Source: Adenophora triphylla var. japonica
Taxonomy: Eukaryota > Streptophyta > Magnoliopsida > Asterales > Campanulaceae
Assembly: GCA_022495995.1 (NCBI GenBank)
Contig: JAFEMH010000078.1
Span: forward strand, 310,001-374,000
DNA length: 64,000 bases
Reading direction: 5' to 3'
Shown here: positions 49,794 through 62,448 of the stretch, in pieces
Position numbering within the stretch: the first letter of the stretch is position 1
Layout: every line of letters begins with the position of its first letter
The notes under the pieces: model-generated
Databases searched by the model: none
Seen by the model: only the letters and a program-made list of their open reading frames with translations
Told to the model about the DNA's origin: nothing
Position numbers and translations under genes: made by a program

Positions 49794-52666
49794 TTATTTA
49801 AGTTCAAGCATACCCATTTCTCCTCTGAGGAAAGAAAACCTCTTGGAGTCAAGAGCCTTTGTGAGGATGTCAGCAATCTGGTTGTCTGTCCCCACATACT
49901 CTAAATGGATATTCCTCTTCTCCACATGGTCTTTGAGGAAATGATACTTGATATCAATATGCTTGGTCTTGGAATGCATGACGGGGTTGTTGGCGGCGAA
50001 ATAGTTGAAGTGTTGTCACACATGATGGGGCAATTCCCTTCATGGATTCCATAGTCTACCAAGCTATTTGCTTCATCAAAGGATTTGACAAGAACAACTA
50101 CCAGAAGCAATATACTCGGCCTCGTGGTTGACACCGAAACCGAAGCTTGCTTTTTGCTGGCCCAAGCAACTAGTCTATTCCCGAGGAAATGACAAGTACC
50201 ACTAGTGCTTTTCTGTCAATAGTACAAGCCGCATAATCTGCATCCGAATAACCTACAAGATCGAAGTTCGAATCTTTGGAATACCAAAGTCCAAGGTTAG
50301 TGGTTCCAGATAAATAGCGGATTATACGCTTGACCTGCAATAAGATGTGCTTCTCTAGGATCCGCTTGATAGCGAGCACATACACGTACACTAAACATGA
50401 TATCCGGCCTACTAGCGGTTAAGTAAAGTAATGAGCCGATCATACCTCGATATAAAGTTTGATCAACTTTCTTACCTTTGAGATCCTTATCTAGCTTATT
50501 GCCGGTGGCCATAGGAGTATCATATGCTTTAGCATTTTCTAATCCAAACTTCTTTATTAACTCCTTGGTGTACTTGGCTTGGCTGATGAAGATACCTTCT
50601 TCGCATTGCTTGATTTGAAGCCCGAGGAAGAATGTTAATTCTCCCATCATGCTCATCTCAAACTTGCTTTTCATTAGCTTCTCGAAACGCTTACAAAGTA
50701 ACTCATTAGTAGAACCAAAAATAATATCATCGACATAAATTTGAACAAGTAAAGTATGCTCATTATATTTGGCAATAAAAAGAGTTGTATCAATTTTACC
50801 ACGTTTAAATCCCTTTTCTAGTAAAAATTTAGAAAGAGTCTCATACCATGCCCTTGGAGCTTGCTTAAGTCCATACAAAACTTTTTGGAGTTTGTAGACA
50901 TGATTGGGAAATTTGGAGTCTTCAAATCCAGAGGGTTGGGCAACATACACGGTCTCTTGCAGTTCGCCGTTGAGGAATGCACTCTTTACGTCCATTTGAT
51001 ATAACTTGAAATGCTTAAAAGAGGCGTAGGCTAAGAAGATTCTGATAGCTTCCAATCTTGCAACTGGAGCAAAGGTTTCATCATAATCAATTCCTTCTTC
51101 TTGCCCATATCCTTGTGCAACCAACCTTGCTTTATTCCTAGTGATGCTTCCATTCTCGTCCATCTTATTCCTAAATACCCACTTAGTTCCTATCACTCCT
51201 TGATCCTGAGGTCTAGGCACCAAAGTCCAGACCTTGCATCTTTCAAACTGGTTGAGTTCTTCTTGCATAGCAACAACCCAACTGGAATCTTGGAGTGCTT
51301 CATCAATCTTCTTGGGTTCAACTTGAGATAAAAGAGAAGTATGCTCGTCATAATTTGATCTCCTTGTTTGAACACCGGAAAACAGATCACCAATCACATT
51401 AGTGAGGGGGTGACTGCTGACTTCACGAACCTCCGGGGGTAAGTCAGGTTGGACTGAGGTTTGCTGAAGATCTTCAAATGGAACATCGTTAGATCCTTCA
51501 GCGAAGTCATGAAAGGTAAGTTGACGAAGAGGTTCTATAAGCTGGATAGGGGAATTCTCAACTTCTTCTTCCCTTGGAGTTGCATCTGGAGAGGGATCTT
51601 CAGGTGCGGTTTCAAAATTGCGGTTTTGGGGAATTTCAGTTGAGGGTGCTGGATTTTGCGGTTGAGGTTCAGGTGCGGTTTGAGATAGTTCACCTGGTTC
51701 ATTATGCTCAACAAAATCATCAGCAACATTTGGAGCCAAATGTGGCTCAAGGAGAGAATGCTCATCAAAAGTAACATGGACAGACTCTACTATTTTTAAA
51801 CTAGTTTTATTGAAAACACGAAAAGCTTTAGAATGTTTAGCATACCCAACAAAAATACCTTCGTCGGCCTTGGCTCCGAATTTACCTCTATTTTCTCTTC
51901 CGTTGTAGAGGACAAAGCATTTGCAGCCAAAGATCTTGAAGAATGCAATGTTGGGGGTTCTTCCTCGCCAAAGCTCATAGGGAGTCTTATTATAGGTTTT
52001 GTTGATGAGGGAGCGGTTCGAGTGAAGCATGCGGTATTGATTGCTTCGGCCCAAAAATGCGAGGTAGCTTCGCTTCGTATATCATTGTCTTTCCAGCCTC
52101 AATCAACGTCCTATTCTTCCTTTCCACAACCCCATTTTGTTGTGGAACACCAGCTGTGGAAAAATTGTGATCAATCCCATGGTCATCACAATACTGAGCA
52201 ACACCGTTGTTCTTGAATTCTGTTCCATTATCTGATCGAACACTAACGATGTCATCTTCTTTTTGAGTTTGGAGCCGTCTAAAGAGTGTGGTGAGAATCT
52301 CATAACAATCATCTTTGGAAATCATCATCTCAACCCACGTATATCTTGAGTAATCATCCACCACCACTAAGGTATATCTATTTCCTCCAATGCTGGCAGT
52401 GGTTACGGGTCCAAACAAATCTATGTGAAGCAGTTGTAAGCATCTTGAAGTTGATGGAGCGGTCTTGCTGGTGAAAGACGACGCGGACTGCTTACCAAGC
52501 TGGCATGCACTGCATTTCTCTGGATGGTGGTCAGCCACTTTGGGTAAACCACGAACGAGGTTTTCCCTACCAATCTTTGCAAGATACTTGAAGTTCAAGT
52601 GGCTCAACCTCTTGTGCCATAGCCAACTATTTTCGCTCACATTCTTAGCTACAAAACAGAGATTAG
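49794..52666 (-). pseudogene. pol: Copia pol (integrase, RT, RNase H), frame-broken
   Basis: On the minus strand it shows the integrase zinc domain WHKRLSHLNF and CSACQLGKQ; core LLHIDLFGPV, VVDDYSRYTW and RSDNGTEF, with ERKNRTLIEA carrying the catalytic Glu; [15 protein letters not shown] and the active-site YVDD near 50730; RNase H YSDADYA, then CDNTST, then HIDIKYHFLKDHV; and the final QIADILTKAL. Frames change near 52040, 50330, 50130 and 49970, several at CG where CAG/CTG is expected. The N-terminal part (gag, protease) is missing. It drives element replication when intact. Confidence 0.85.
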
Positions 52667-52738
52667 TAATACCTTGTTTCTTCGAGTGCCAAGAAACCAT
52701 GGGAAATGATGACAAACCACACAATGTATAACACACCA

Positions 52739-54660
52739 CACAATGTATAACACATCTTCATATTTACAGATTCATACACTTACATTCAACGGAACAAACA
52801 ATAATCACTTCTACTTACAAAACACTGAAACTATTAACATACATCAATATTATATACTTGTCACTCACTTCTTTCTCATGTTTACTGTACCAATATATAC
52901 TTTTCAAAAACATTCGTGATATCCCACGCAATTATTTGCACATCTGTAACACCACATTTTTTTATACATTCAACACTTGGTCTAACACATATATATTACA
53001 TGCTATCCATGTGCAACACAGCATAACGACTTCACATATTTTGCAGTCTCTCATGTTTCATCACGTCAATGTTTACATACATCAGCACACCTAATTTGGC
53101 ATATACTTACATTATCAAGAATATACAACACATTATACAGTGTTGACATACGTAAAAACAGCACATTAACATCACAAACATATAAATCATGTGTTTATTA
53201 TCCTTGTTATTCATTACAGCTAAATCATATAAACATTACACAATCACACGCTAACTCACTAGTATACTAATACTCATAAATTAACATAATTATTTTTTTT
53301 ATTTTATTTATTTATTTTTTTTTATACAAAACACAACACAACATAAATTTGACACAATTTGCTTGCATATCAGGCACACAATATACATAGTATGGTGTAA
53401 CAATTCACAGTTCACGCTAAGCAACAAACGTAACAATCTTTGTATGAAAACACTAGTAACATACAATCTTTGTATGAAAACACTAGTAACATTAACATAC
53501 ACTTCCTACAAATCATTATTATTACTATAATACTTATTCGATACATTTTACTTTCAACATCAAATCTTTGAACATTCAATTGTATAAAGTACACATAGAA
53601 AATCCTGTCAGTTTAACATTAGGCACATATACCTTCATGCAGCATTAAACACACACATACATTAACATTTCGTAAAACACAGCAAATACGAAGAGCAGTA
53701 TTTTTTCATCAAGCAATAGTTTAACAATTATCAACTTCTTACACATTGAATTGTGCATACAACCTACATTACAGCTGTTATTCAATCTTCAATAACTTTT
53801 CACTGAGCATTTTAATGTTTTTAGTATTATTCTTTATGCTGTTTTACTAGCATTCACTACTTTTTTTTTTTGATAAACAATTTTACACAGAATCAAAAGC
53901 GATTTTTCCCTTCTTGCCATTCATAAAATGATAAACCACCCTTACCCGTATCACTACGGTTATTTCACTCGATTTTTCCGAATTCTACTAATTAACTAAA
54001 ATTAACGTAGCTTGTCGTATGTCCCTGTCCATCACACTTAATACTTTTTAAGTAAGAAAACGACCAATAAACTCACTTTCACAAATTCTTAATCACAAAT
54101 TTATAATAATTTCACAAATAAACACCAAAGATCATAAACTCCGTTTCATTCATTTCTAATTTCAAAAATCACAGCATTTATCAGAATTTATACTCACAAG
54201 TTCAATATCCTATATCCTTCGATTATTATTTTTCACAACCCAAACTTAACTATTACACCTTTGTCGGGTCAGATTAACTTAAGTGCCTAACTTTGGTTAC
54301 AATATATCAATTAACTATAGCAGTCTTGCATAGAGTAGTGTTAGAATCCATATAGGACTATGGAAAGGAAAAAATCAGTCCTTACAATTCTATTCAAATT
54401 TCACCACCATTACCTCTGTTATCTGCTACTGGTGATCAAACAGGAAGATTTTTTAATGAGCAAACCTTGATGGATAAAAAAGTAACAGTAATTATTCACA
54501 AATTATAATTTCCTTGGATGAGCATACAAAAATATATACTATTGCATAATGTGATATAACCATCTCGACAAACATATTTTTCAAATAGTATCCACATGAG
54601 GCATAATCATCCATGTTATAATTTCAGTCCCAACTTTTTCTTGTAAAGACACATGATGCT
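52739..54660. other. AT-rich non-coding block, copy B
   Basis: This is the counterpart of 33873-37140 without the hAT insertion. No gene is seen. Confidence 0.45.
53486..53499. other. hAT excision footprint (empty site in copy B)
   Basis: The sequence is GTAACAT-TAACATA. This equals two copies of the 8 bp target GTAACATA with one base lost from each inner edge, exactly where copy A carries the transposon. Confidence 0.75.
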
Positions 54661-55620
54661 GCAGGAATTGTGCTTATCAATAATCCTCCACGTGGCAAGA
54701 TTAATCACCTGGCTCCTTGACCTGAAATCAGAACCCACGACTAGCCGGATGTGTCTCCGGCGAAGACACTCGGGCGTGAGAGTAAGATAACGGTATATTA
54801 TAGCTCAAAATGTATTGAATAATGAACTCAGAATACAAAATGGCAGTTACCTTTCACCGTTTGGTAGTGATGAAGTATTTATAGACAAGAGTGATGTATT
54901 TTTGGGGAGGCGACATGTGCTCCGTGATTGTAGCGGCGGTTATTGGTAATGGGAACGTGTCTATAACGGTCCCTGATTTGTAGGGATGTGGTTATGAGAA
55001 TTGTTCAACCAAATACGCCCTCAAGTATCAAGTCGTCACTTGTTAATTTAGGTCGAGGTCGCCATTCGAGGAATGGTCGACCTGACTGTCGGGTAGAGCA
55101 TGGTTCGTACCCGAGTTATAATATGGATTCTGAGGTCGGACTAAGTTAAGTCGGGGCACAGTGAGCCGGACCATGGGCTTAGTCGACTGATCATTGAGAT
55201 GGGCTTTGGGCCCTGTTTTGATTGGGCCAGCCTTATTGAGAATGTGAGAGTCCAGGCTGTCCGTGATTGGGCTTTACTCGTTTGGCCCAACTCGACACTT
55301 TTGGTATGTTCAGTGGCCCCCAACTTTCGAGTTGACTTCGTCGACTTGGAAGTTAAGAAAATGTTTGATAAGAATGGTTTTACTCGCAGGTCGCTGCAAG
55401 TTTTTGAAGTAGGTCGACAATGATGACGTGGCACAATCCCGGTCGTTGGCGATGAACGGTAGGAGATGAAGGAGCGCCGGTTTTAATAATGATTGCAATT
55501 CTGACGCTTGGAACTCCTTCTCGGAAACCGTTTCCGCCATTAATATGGAAATTATTTTTTGAATTTTCTTTTTCCTTTCCAATCTTGGAAAATATAAATT
55601 GCACATTCCTTCTCTCGTTT
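54661..55620 (-). repeat. Tat-lineage gypsy 3' LTR-like region, copy B
   Basis: This is the counterpart of 37151-38110, with the minus-strand TATAAATA box at 54883-54876. It differs from A mainly around 55080-55125 at CTG/CGG-type sites. Confidence 0.5.
55593..55600 (+). promoter_or_regulatory. Plus-strand TATA box of the antisense extra gene, copy B
   Basis: TATAAATT lies about 200 bp before the ATG at 55797. It matches copy A. Confidence 0.5.
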
Positions 55621-55796
55621 AGAACTTTTACCGTTTTCAAGCTCACGAGAATCTCCGGTGAAAATTGCGAAGAAGCATTTGAGTTAAATTGGGCTTCCGT
55701 CTTTGGTACCGACTTCCTACTCCGACCTTTGCAAAGGTATTTCTTTCCCCTTCTTTCTTTAGGGCTTTAATTTCTGTTCTATCTTTGATTTCCGCC

Positions 55797-58700
55797 ATGG
55801 CTAGAACCTTTAGTAGCGAGCCGGGAGCTTGGTATGGGTCTTGCACTATTAACCGTAGGGTTTACAAGAATATGAACGGTGAGTGGAGAGAAGCTGTCTT
55901 TGGATGAATGTGCCTCCATTTTAACCAAGTGGGAATTAAATTTTAGTGAGATAGGTTTGCCCATTGTAGGGGACGTTGAAAACCTGGTAGTTGATGATTC
56001 AAATATCGTCACCTTCCATCTATTCCATGAACTGCTCGAACATATTACTTTGTTCTACGTTAGGGATGTCCTCAAACCCTCCTTCCTTAGGAATAGGATA
56101 GGCTTTCCAGGGAGTCTAGGTCGTCCTTAGGTAGGTCGGCGAACATGATCATAGGGCGACTCCCTGTTTCCTCTTTTGTTTGTACGTATATGACGACCCA
56201 AGGTGGAGCCACGGCTTCAACTTCTTCGGGCCCGTGGATAGTAAATGCATTTGGGTCTGATGTGGTGCTAGGCAAGAACGAGAGGGGCTATGTGCCCCAA
56301 AGACCTACCCGTGGGAGGAAAAATATGGAATCCCGTTATGATGTGATCTACAACTTCTGTGGGGTAGATAGGGCAGACTTTAGGGTGACCATCCTTAGTC
56401 GAAAGAATTTATGGCCAAATACCGTGCTACCTTCACTAGAGATGCTACTAAGGTCGCTTTTTTATGGGCGGTTCGAGGTGGGTTGAGGTTGCCGTTGGAT
56501 CCCTTTATCAATGAGTTCCTCGAGTGTATGGATGCCCTCCCCTTCGGCTTAGGGGCCAACACCCGTAGTAAATCTTGGTATGTTTTGCAATGGTGTGTAG
56601 GTTTTTGGGCCATGAGCCTTGTATGAAGGTTTTTAAAGAATTTTTGGTGCTAAGCTTGATAAGCATGATTGGGGAATTAGTACCCCCTCCAAGCCCAACT
56701 CTCCCAAGTTGTTTGCCAACCTTCCCAATAAACACAATTGCTGGAACTCGCATGTAGTTTTGGTTGAGAGCAAGCTGGGATGGGAATTTCCGTTGCCTAA
56801 TGATGAATCTGATGTTATCAGTGAGGACAATTACTGGGAGCCTCCTTGGTACCAAACTTTGTACAAAAAGGCTGTGTGCGTTGGTCAAGGATGGGCCTAT
56901 CACCGGGAATCCTTAGGAACAACCAAATACAACTATATCCAAGTGGGATGATGCCTGGAGATGGAGTAGTGGAGCCCCTTGTTCCTGTGTTGAGAGGCCA
57001 GATGTACCCTGATTGGGTTACTCACTCTTTGGGTAGATTTGAAGAGAATTGCCAATTTTGCCAGAAGACAGACAATTATTGCAAGGAAAATGGAGAACAC
57101 ATTGGTGGTAAGGGTTTACTCGTTTCCCTTCATTAGCTCGTCCACTGTTAACTTGCATAAGTAGCTCTTTATAGGCGCACAGAAATATTTTGAGCTGCAT
57201 ACACAACTCTTAGCTCGTCCGTCGCCTGTTCGTACGTAGAACTAGTTAGCTCGTACATAGAACTATCTCGAATTGCCACTCTGTACTTATCAAATTGCCT
57301 GCTCGTATGTAGAATTAGTTAATTCGTACATAGAACTGCTTTGCATCGTATCAATTACTTCGTTATAGAACATTTTAGCTCGTACATAGAACTGCTTTGA
57401 CTTGCCGAGCTAATACTTGATTACTTTGATGTCATACAGTTTTGACTCCTGAACAAGAAGCAGCAATGGTTCGAATAGTAGGGGTGTCAGATAAGAAGAA
57501 AGCTAAGAAAGCCCATGGGGCAGCCAATGCTAGAGCGAGTAGAGAGAGGGAGGCTGCTGCGAGGAACAATTTCTTTGCCCAAGGACACAGTGGGATGATC
57601 CCCATGGAAGAGACTGAGTTGGAAAATCCCTCGCTGAGTGGGACCCCCTCTGCCAATGTTAATGAAGGAGGTGATGAGTCCAACAGGTCAGTTAGACCCA
57701 GCTTGAGTTCTGACCCAATCTCTGATGCCAATGCTGTAACCTCGGGTGCTGGGGTAAGTGTGGTTAGTCCTCAGAACATCGTCAATATTGATGATGATGC
57801 CATGGAAGAAGATGATGATGATCGTCCTTTGAGCTCGCGGAAGAGGTCTCGATCCGAGAAGGGTAAATCTGCGTCCTCGAGCCAATTGCCTCCACCAACT
57901 TCCTCTCCCCCAAGTAAAGAGTCTCTGGATGAAATGATGAGGAGGTTGAGTGACGTCCCTCCTCTCGAAGGACTCAATTGCCTGAGTCGCCGCTACCCAG
58001 ACATGAACTTGGGTCAGGTGATTGTGAGAAGAGCTGTGGATGTGGGTCTGCTGGCTCATTTTGCTGATAAGGGCATAACGCCTGAAGAATTCTCAGCTCG
58101 ATCTGGGATGGCTCATTGCGAGGTAACTTCCCACTTTCTCTTTCTTTCTAGTCGCTTATTCTCTTACTCGATCAACTGAAATTACATGCTAACACTTCCT
58201 TGATTTCTCTGGAATATAGAATCTCACCATGGTCGAGCAGGTTAAGAGCTCCTGGAGGGCCTCCATTGAGAGGGAGAGGCAGGCCCTCAAAGATTATTCC
58301 AAAAAGGCTAAAGAGCTTGCGGATATGAAGGAGAAGTACAACGATCTAGACAATTCGTATGAAGCCAATGAGATGGTAAAGACAAAAGCCTTGTCCGACC
58401 TTGAAGCTACAGAATCCAAACTCAAGGAAGTGACCTCAGAAAGGGATGCTGAGCGCCTTGCTCATGAGAAGACGAAGGTCGAGCTTACCACTGTCTCCAA
58501 ACTTCTCGCAGATAAAGATTCTTTTTTGAAAGAGCTTAACGAGGAGCACAACTCAGCTCGAGCTAAATGGAAGGAGGCTCTGGAGAAGGCTGGCCCCGAT
58601 GCTGTGGATAAGTTCAAGGAGGGAGACGAGTTCTATAATGCCATTGTGGCCAAAGCACAAGATTTTCTTGAGGTCGGCAAGAGGCACATGGCTCGTCGAG

Positions 58701-59056
58701 CACTGGTGGATCCCACAGCTACAGTTACCATCGAGCAATTAGCTCGTTGGTTTTCTGAGTCCCAGTTCGACATGGAAGCTCGCAGGGGTCACTCGCTCGT
58801 CCCCTATCTTGAAAATGACTTGGCCTTCATTGCCCAAGAGGATGAAGAGGACCACTTTGAGAAGTGGGAAGCTCCCCCTGTGGCCGACAGGAATTTTGAT
58901 GTTGTTCTACAAGAACTTGAGGATGCTGCCACCATGGATGAAGATAATGAGCAGGTTTATTCAGAGTCGGGTAAACCCATAGGTCCCCAGCAACAAGGAG
59001 AGGTGGAGGGACAAGCTGCTACCGACGACCAGACTGACGTCAACCAAAACTCTTGA
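55797..59056 (+). pseudogene. Antisense extra gene of the Tat element (aORF), copy B
   Basis: This is the better-preserved copy. Recognisable exons are 55797-57107 (first part, with several frame changes), 57440-58122 and 58220-59056. The last two join in phase across a GTAACT...ATATAG intron and are fully open. The junction 57107/57440 also keeps phase. The C-terminal 275 residues are a long coiled coil followed by an acidic tail ending TDVNQNS. The middle exon has an acidic run with DDDAMEEDDDD and basic SSRKRSRSEKGK, suggesting a nuclear protein. Frame changes at about 55880, 56120 and 56400 occur at or near CG/CTG sites. Its function is unknown; in the Tat lineage such antisense genes are conserved but uncharacterised. 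Confidence 0.65.
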
Positions 59057-59404
59057 ATTTCTTAGCTGAATTGTAATGAACAAGTCCCAACTAACATTTT
59101 TGCTCTTTTGATTCCTTGAATATTTGAATGCCTTGGCCCTATTTTTTGGGAGGCAAGATACTTTTGTAAATTTATTTTGTCTAAGTCTTAGCCCGCTTTG
59201 GGAAACTTATCTCTATCATAGCTAACCTTATTTACTGCATGTTGTATGCTTTTAAAATAAACATCGAGCTAGAGATAGATAGGATGAATGAGTAAACTCG
59301 AGCCTAGAGGTGACTTGATCTTTATTTATTTAGTCGACCTCAGACTTGCTTAACTTTTTTGTGAATGAGATTGACTATGAGTCGAACCTGCTCACACTAT
59401 TGAA

Positions 59405-59800
59405 GCTGACCTAGGGTCTAGCTAATTAGAACAAACTGACTAAGAGTCGAGTTTGTTAGAACGAAGTCGACTAAGAGTCAGACTTGTTAATTGAACAAAG
59501 CTGATTAAGAATCGAGCTAATTAGAACAAACTGACTAAGAGTCGGGTTTGTTAGAACGAAGTCGACTAAGAGTCGGACACATTAGCTTGGACAAAGCCGA
59601 TTAAGAATCGAGCTAATTAGAACAAAACGACTAAGAGTCGAGTCTGTTAGAACGAAGTCGACTAAGAGTCGGACTTGTTAAATGGGCAAAGCTGATTAAG
59701 AATCGAGCTTAATTAGAACAAACTGACTAAGAGTCGAGTTTGTTGGAATGAAGTCGACTAAGAGTCGGACTTGTTAAATGAACCAAGCTGATTAAGAATC
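59405..59800. repeat. 95 bp tandem repeats with GACTAAGAGTCG dyads, copy B
   Basis: This has the same array structure as copy A, with local changes near 59576-59590. Confidence 0.9.
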
Positions 59801-59926
59801 GAGCTTGCTAGGATTGGTGTAACACTATGTTTGATCGAATAAACTGCACTTTTTATTGAAGTAGGGAACATGTTTACATCAACTTGAAACTAGAACTAAC
59901 ATGAGCTTGAACTTTGAAACTGAAAG

Positions 59927-61000
59927 CTAGAAGTAGTATTTGATGAGGTGAGTAGCATGCCAAGGATGTTTCAACTCGTCACCTCCGGGATGAGCTATCA
60001 TGTAGGTTCCTTCTTTGACGACTCGAGTAACCACATAGGGACCTTCCCAGTTAGGAGATAGCTTGTTCTGCTGGGTCCTTCTACCCGTTGCCTCAATCTT
60101 TCTCAACACATAATCTCCAACTTGGAACGACCTGGCCTTGACCTTCTTGTCGTGATAACTTTTAGTTCGCTGCTTGTAGTTGACCATTCGGAGGTAGGCT
60201 GTTTCTCGCTTCTCGTCGATCAGGTCCAAGTCGATCAACCTGTTGGTATCATTCTGCTCTTGATCAAAGAAGGTCACTCTAGCAAGAGGGAATCCGAGCT
60301 CGGCGGGTGCCATGGCCTCGACCCATATGTGAGAGCAAAAGGGGTTTCCCAGTAGGCCCCAGTGGTTGTACGAACCTGCCCAAAGAGCAAGGGGGAGTTC
60401 GTCCAACCAATTGTTTCGTCGACCTACGAGTCCAGTCTTGAGCGAAGATAGAACAAGTTTATTTCTTTGCCTCGGCTTGCCCATTTCCTTGAGGATAGGC
60501 AACAGCAGATTGCCAATGCTTGATTCCTACCCGATTCATCTCTGCTTCGAAGGCTCTGGAGAATTGCAGTCCGTTGTCAGATACTATAGCTCGAGGAAAA
60601 CCAAACCGACACCAAATGAAGTCATGAATAAAGTTGATAGCATTTTCCTCTGTGATGCGAGCTAATGGTTTGGCCTCAACCCATTTAGTGAAGTAATCTA
60701 TGGCGACGATCACATACTTGCAGTTTCCTCGGGCGGGAGGGAAGGGTCCAATCAGGTCGACGCCCCACATGTCAAATGGCCAAGCTGCGATCACAGGAGT
60801 CTGCTCTGTTGTAGGCACATGGGGAAGGTTGGCAAACCTTTGGCATTGATCACATTGCTGAACAAAGTTGTGAGTGTCAGCTCTCATGTGTGGCCAGTAG
60901 TACCCCAAAGTGATTAACTTGTCAGCAAGGGTCCTGGCCCCCGGGTGTCCACCACAAATTCCACTATGTACCTTGTTGGTCCCAAAGGTGGCAACAAGGG
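59927..61000 (-). pseudogene. pol: Tat-lineage gypsy integrase, copy B (interrupted)
   Basis: It has the same domain content as 42377-43447: zinc region, core with MWGVDLIGPF and IVSDNGLQFS, and a C-terminal end HPWHATHLIKYYF. Here the frame breaks near 60465 (plus strand TTTCTTTGCCTCGG), where copy A reads through differently, while the 42710-equivalent site is open. The Copia LTR interrupts it at 61001, the same site as in A, so that insertion predates the duplication. Confidence 0.85.
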
Positions 61001-62448
61001 TGAAAATACAGCTAGAGGGGGGGGTGAATAGCTGTTTAAAATTTTTCGCCCTCTTTTAAAGACTGAACCTCTTGCTTACAAAATCCTCTTGCAGTTGATA
61101 ATAGACTACAAGTGATAGTGTAAAATGCACAGCGGAATAATAGAGTGTAAAGCGGTTTTGAGAGGCGGTTTGTAAAATGCGGTTTTGGTGGTGCGGTTTT
61201 GGGAAGTGCAGTTTTACAAACACGTGTGGTTTTGACTTTGTTAACTCCAAACACTATTTCACAATAATGGATAGCTAAATAAAGATCAAACAGAGACAAA
61301 GATAAATAATTAGCAAGCACAAGAAATATAAATGCATAAAGTAAGAACACGCTATTTGGAGTGGTTCAATCGATAAACGATCTACGTCCACTACCAAGAT
61401 GGTTAGTCTTGGATTTCTAAGAGAGATTTTATATTAAGTATTGTGAGATTACAAAGTACAATAAAATCTTTTCTATGAAGAACAAATCCAAAACTATAAC
61501 CAGTGTATCTCAAATGAATAAACTATGTGTTTAGACAAGAGAGGTGTGTGTGTGAGAAACAAGATCAAGGCTCTTTAAATCTGTGAGATGTAGAGCTCAA
61601 TGATTCTTGAATGTGTTAAGGCTTGATTTCTGGGCTAGGAATATTTCTTGAATATGAAGATTCAAAGGGTTGAATAATTTCTGGGCAGAGCTTCAGCTTC
61701 TATGAACACAGTACTTTCAAATTTTTCAAGCTATCTTCAAATGGTGAAGATTGGGGTTATTTATACCCAAGCATCAAGAAACTAGCCGTTGGATACAGCT
61801 GTTGAAGGACAGTACTTGATGCTTTCTAATTGGTCCACAAAGAACCACTTTTTGTCCTTTGGTACAGTGCCGCAGATAAAGCCGATCGTGCTCCAGCTGC
61901 AAGCAATGAGGTTAGGACACCTGTCACCTTTTCAAGATCCTTGCAGATCTTTTCTGACATTGAATCACGTGACAAGATATGGTGGTTGACTTTTGATATT
62001 GCTGACGTGGATTCCAACGGATAAAAAGTTGTTCACTTCAAATAGCCAATCATTGGATGCGGTTGGTGAGACGTGGTTAGGAACATGCGGTTTTGCTACA
62101 CCAGGAGGTTGCATGGATGCGGTTGCACATGAACTGCACAGGTGCGGTTCAAGGGCGGTTGCATGCGGTTGGTTCAATAGGCAGATTCAAGGTAGAACTA
62201 CACTTGCGGTTTACAAGTGCGGTTCATAGGGCGGTTTTGAATACTGCTGGATCTGCAACCTTGCTTCCAAAGAGTCTTGTGCCAGTCTTCAAGCCTAAGA
62301 TTAACCTATTCTATAAAATGGACTTAGCTAAAAAATTGAAGTCTAAGCTTCATTACATAGGGTCCTAAAGTCCTTAAAATAGACAGGAGGTTATGGTATC
62401 AATCAAATCTAATACAAAATAGGAGGGTTAAAACATGCATACCCAACA
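61001..62448 (-). repeat. 3' LTR of the Copia element, copy B
   Basis: It runs from TGAAAATACAGCTAGAGGGG to ATGCATACCCAACA on the plus strand. It matches the copy A LTR except at a few CHG-type sites. Confidence 0.75.

Larger units (their letters stand above)
33801..52666. repeat. Tandem duplication unit A (18,866 bp)
   Basis: Sequence from 33801 onward reappears from 52667 onward at near identity to the window end (64000). The offset is 18,866 bp before the hAT element and 17,510 bp after it. Both copies start TAATACCTTGTTTCTTCGAG, preceded by different bases (33800 C, 52666 G). Unit A ends inside Copia integrase, and unit B begins there. Confidence 0.85.
43448..52666 (-). mobile_element. 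SIRE-like Ty1/copia element, 5'-truncated, copy A
   Basis: On the minus strand the order is integrase, reverse transcriptase, RNase H, spliced accessory ORF, polypurine tract and 3' LTR. Gag, protease and the 5' LTR are missing because the duplication breakpoint at 52666/52667 cuts the element. It inserted into gypsy integrase. The flanking pentamer at 43443-43447 is AAGGG; its partner is outside view. The domain order with an extra ORF after pol fits the SIRE/Maximus lineage. Confidence 0.8.
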
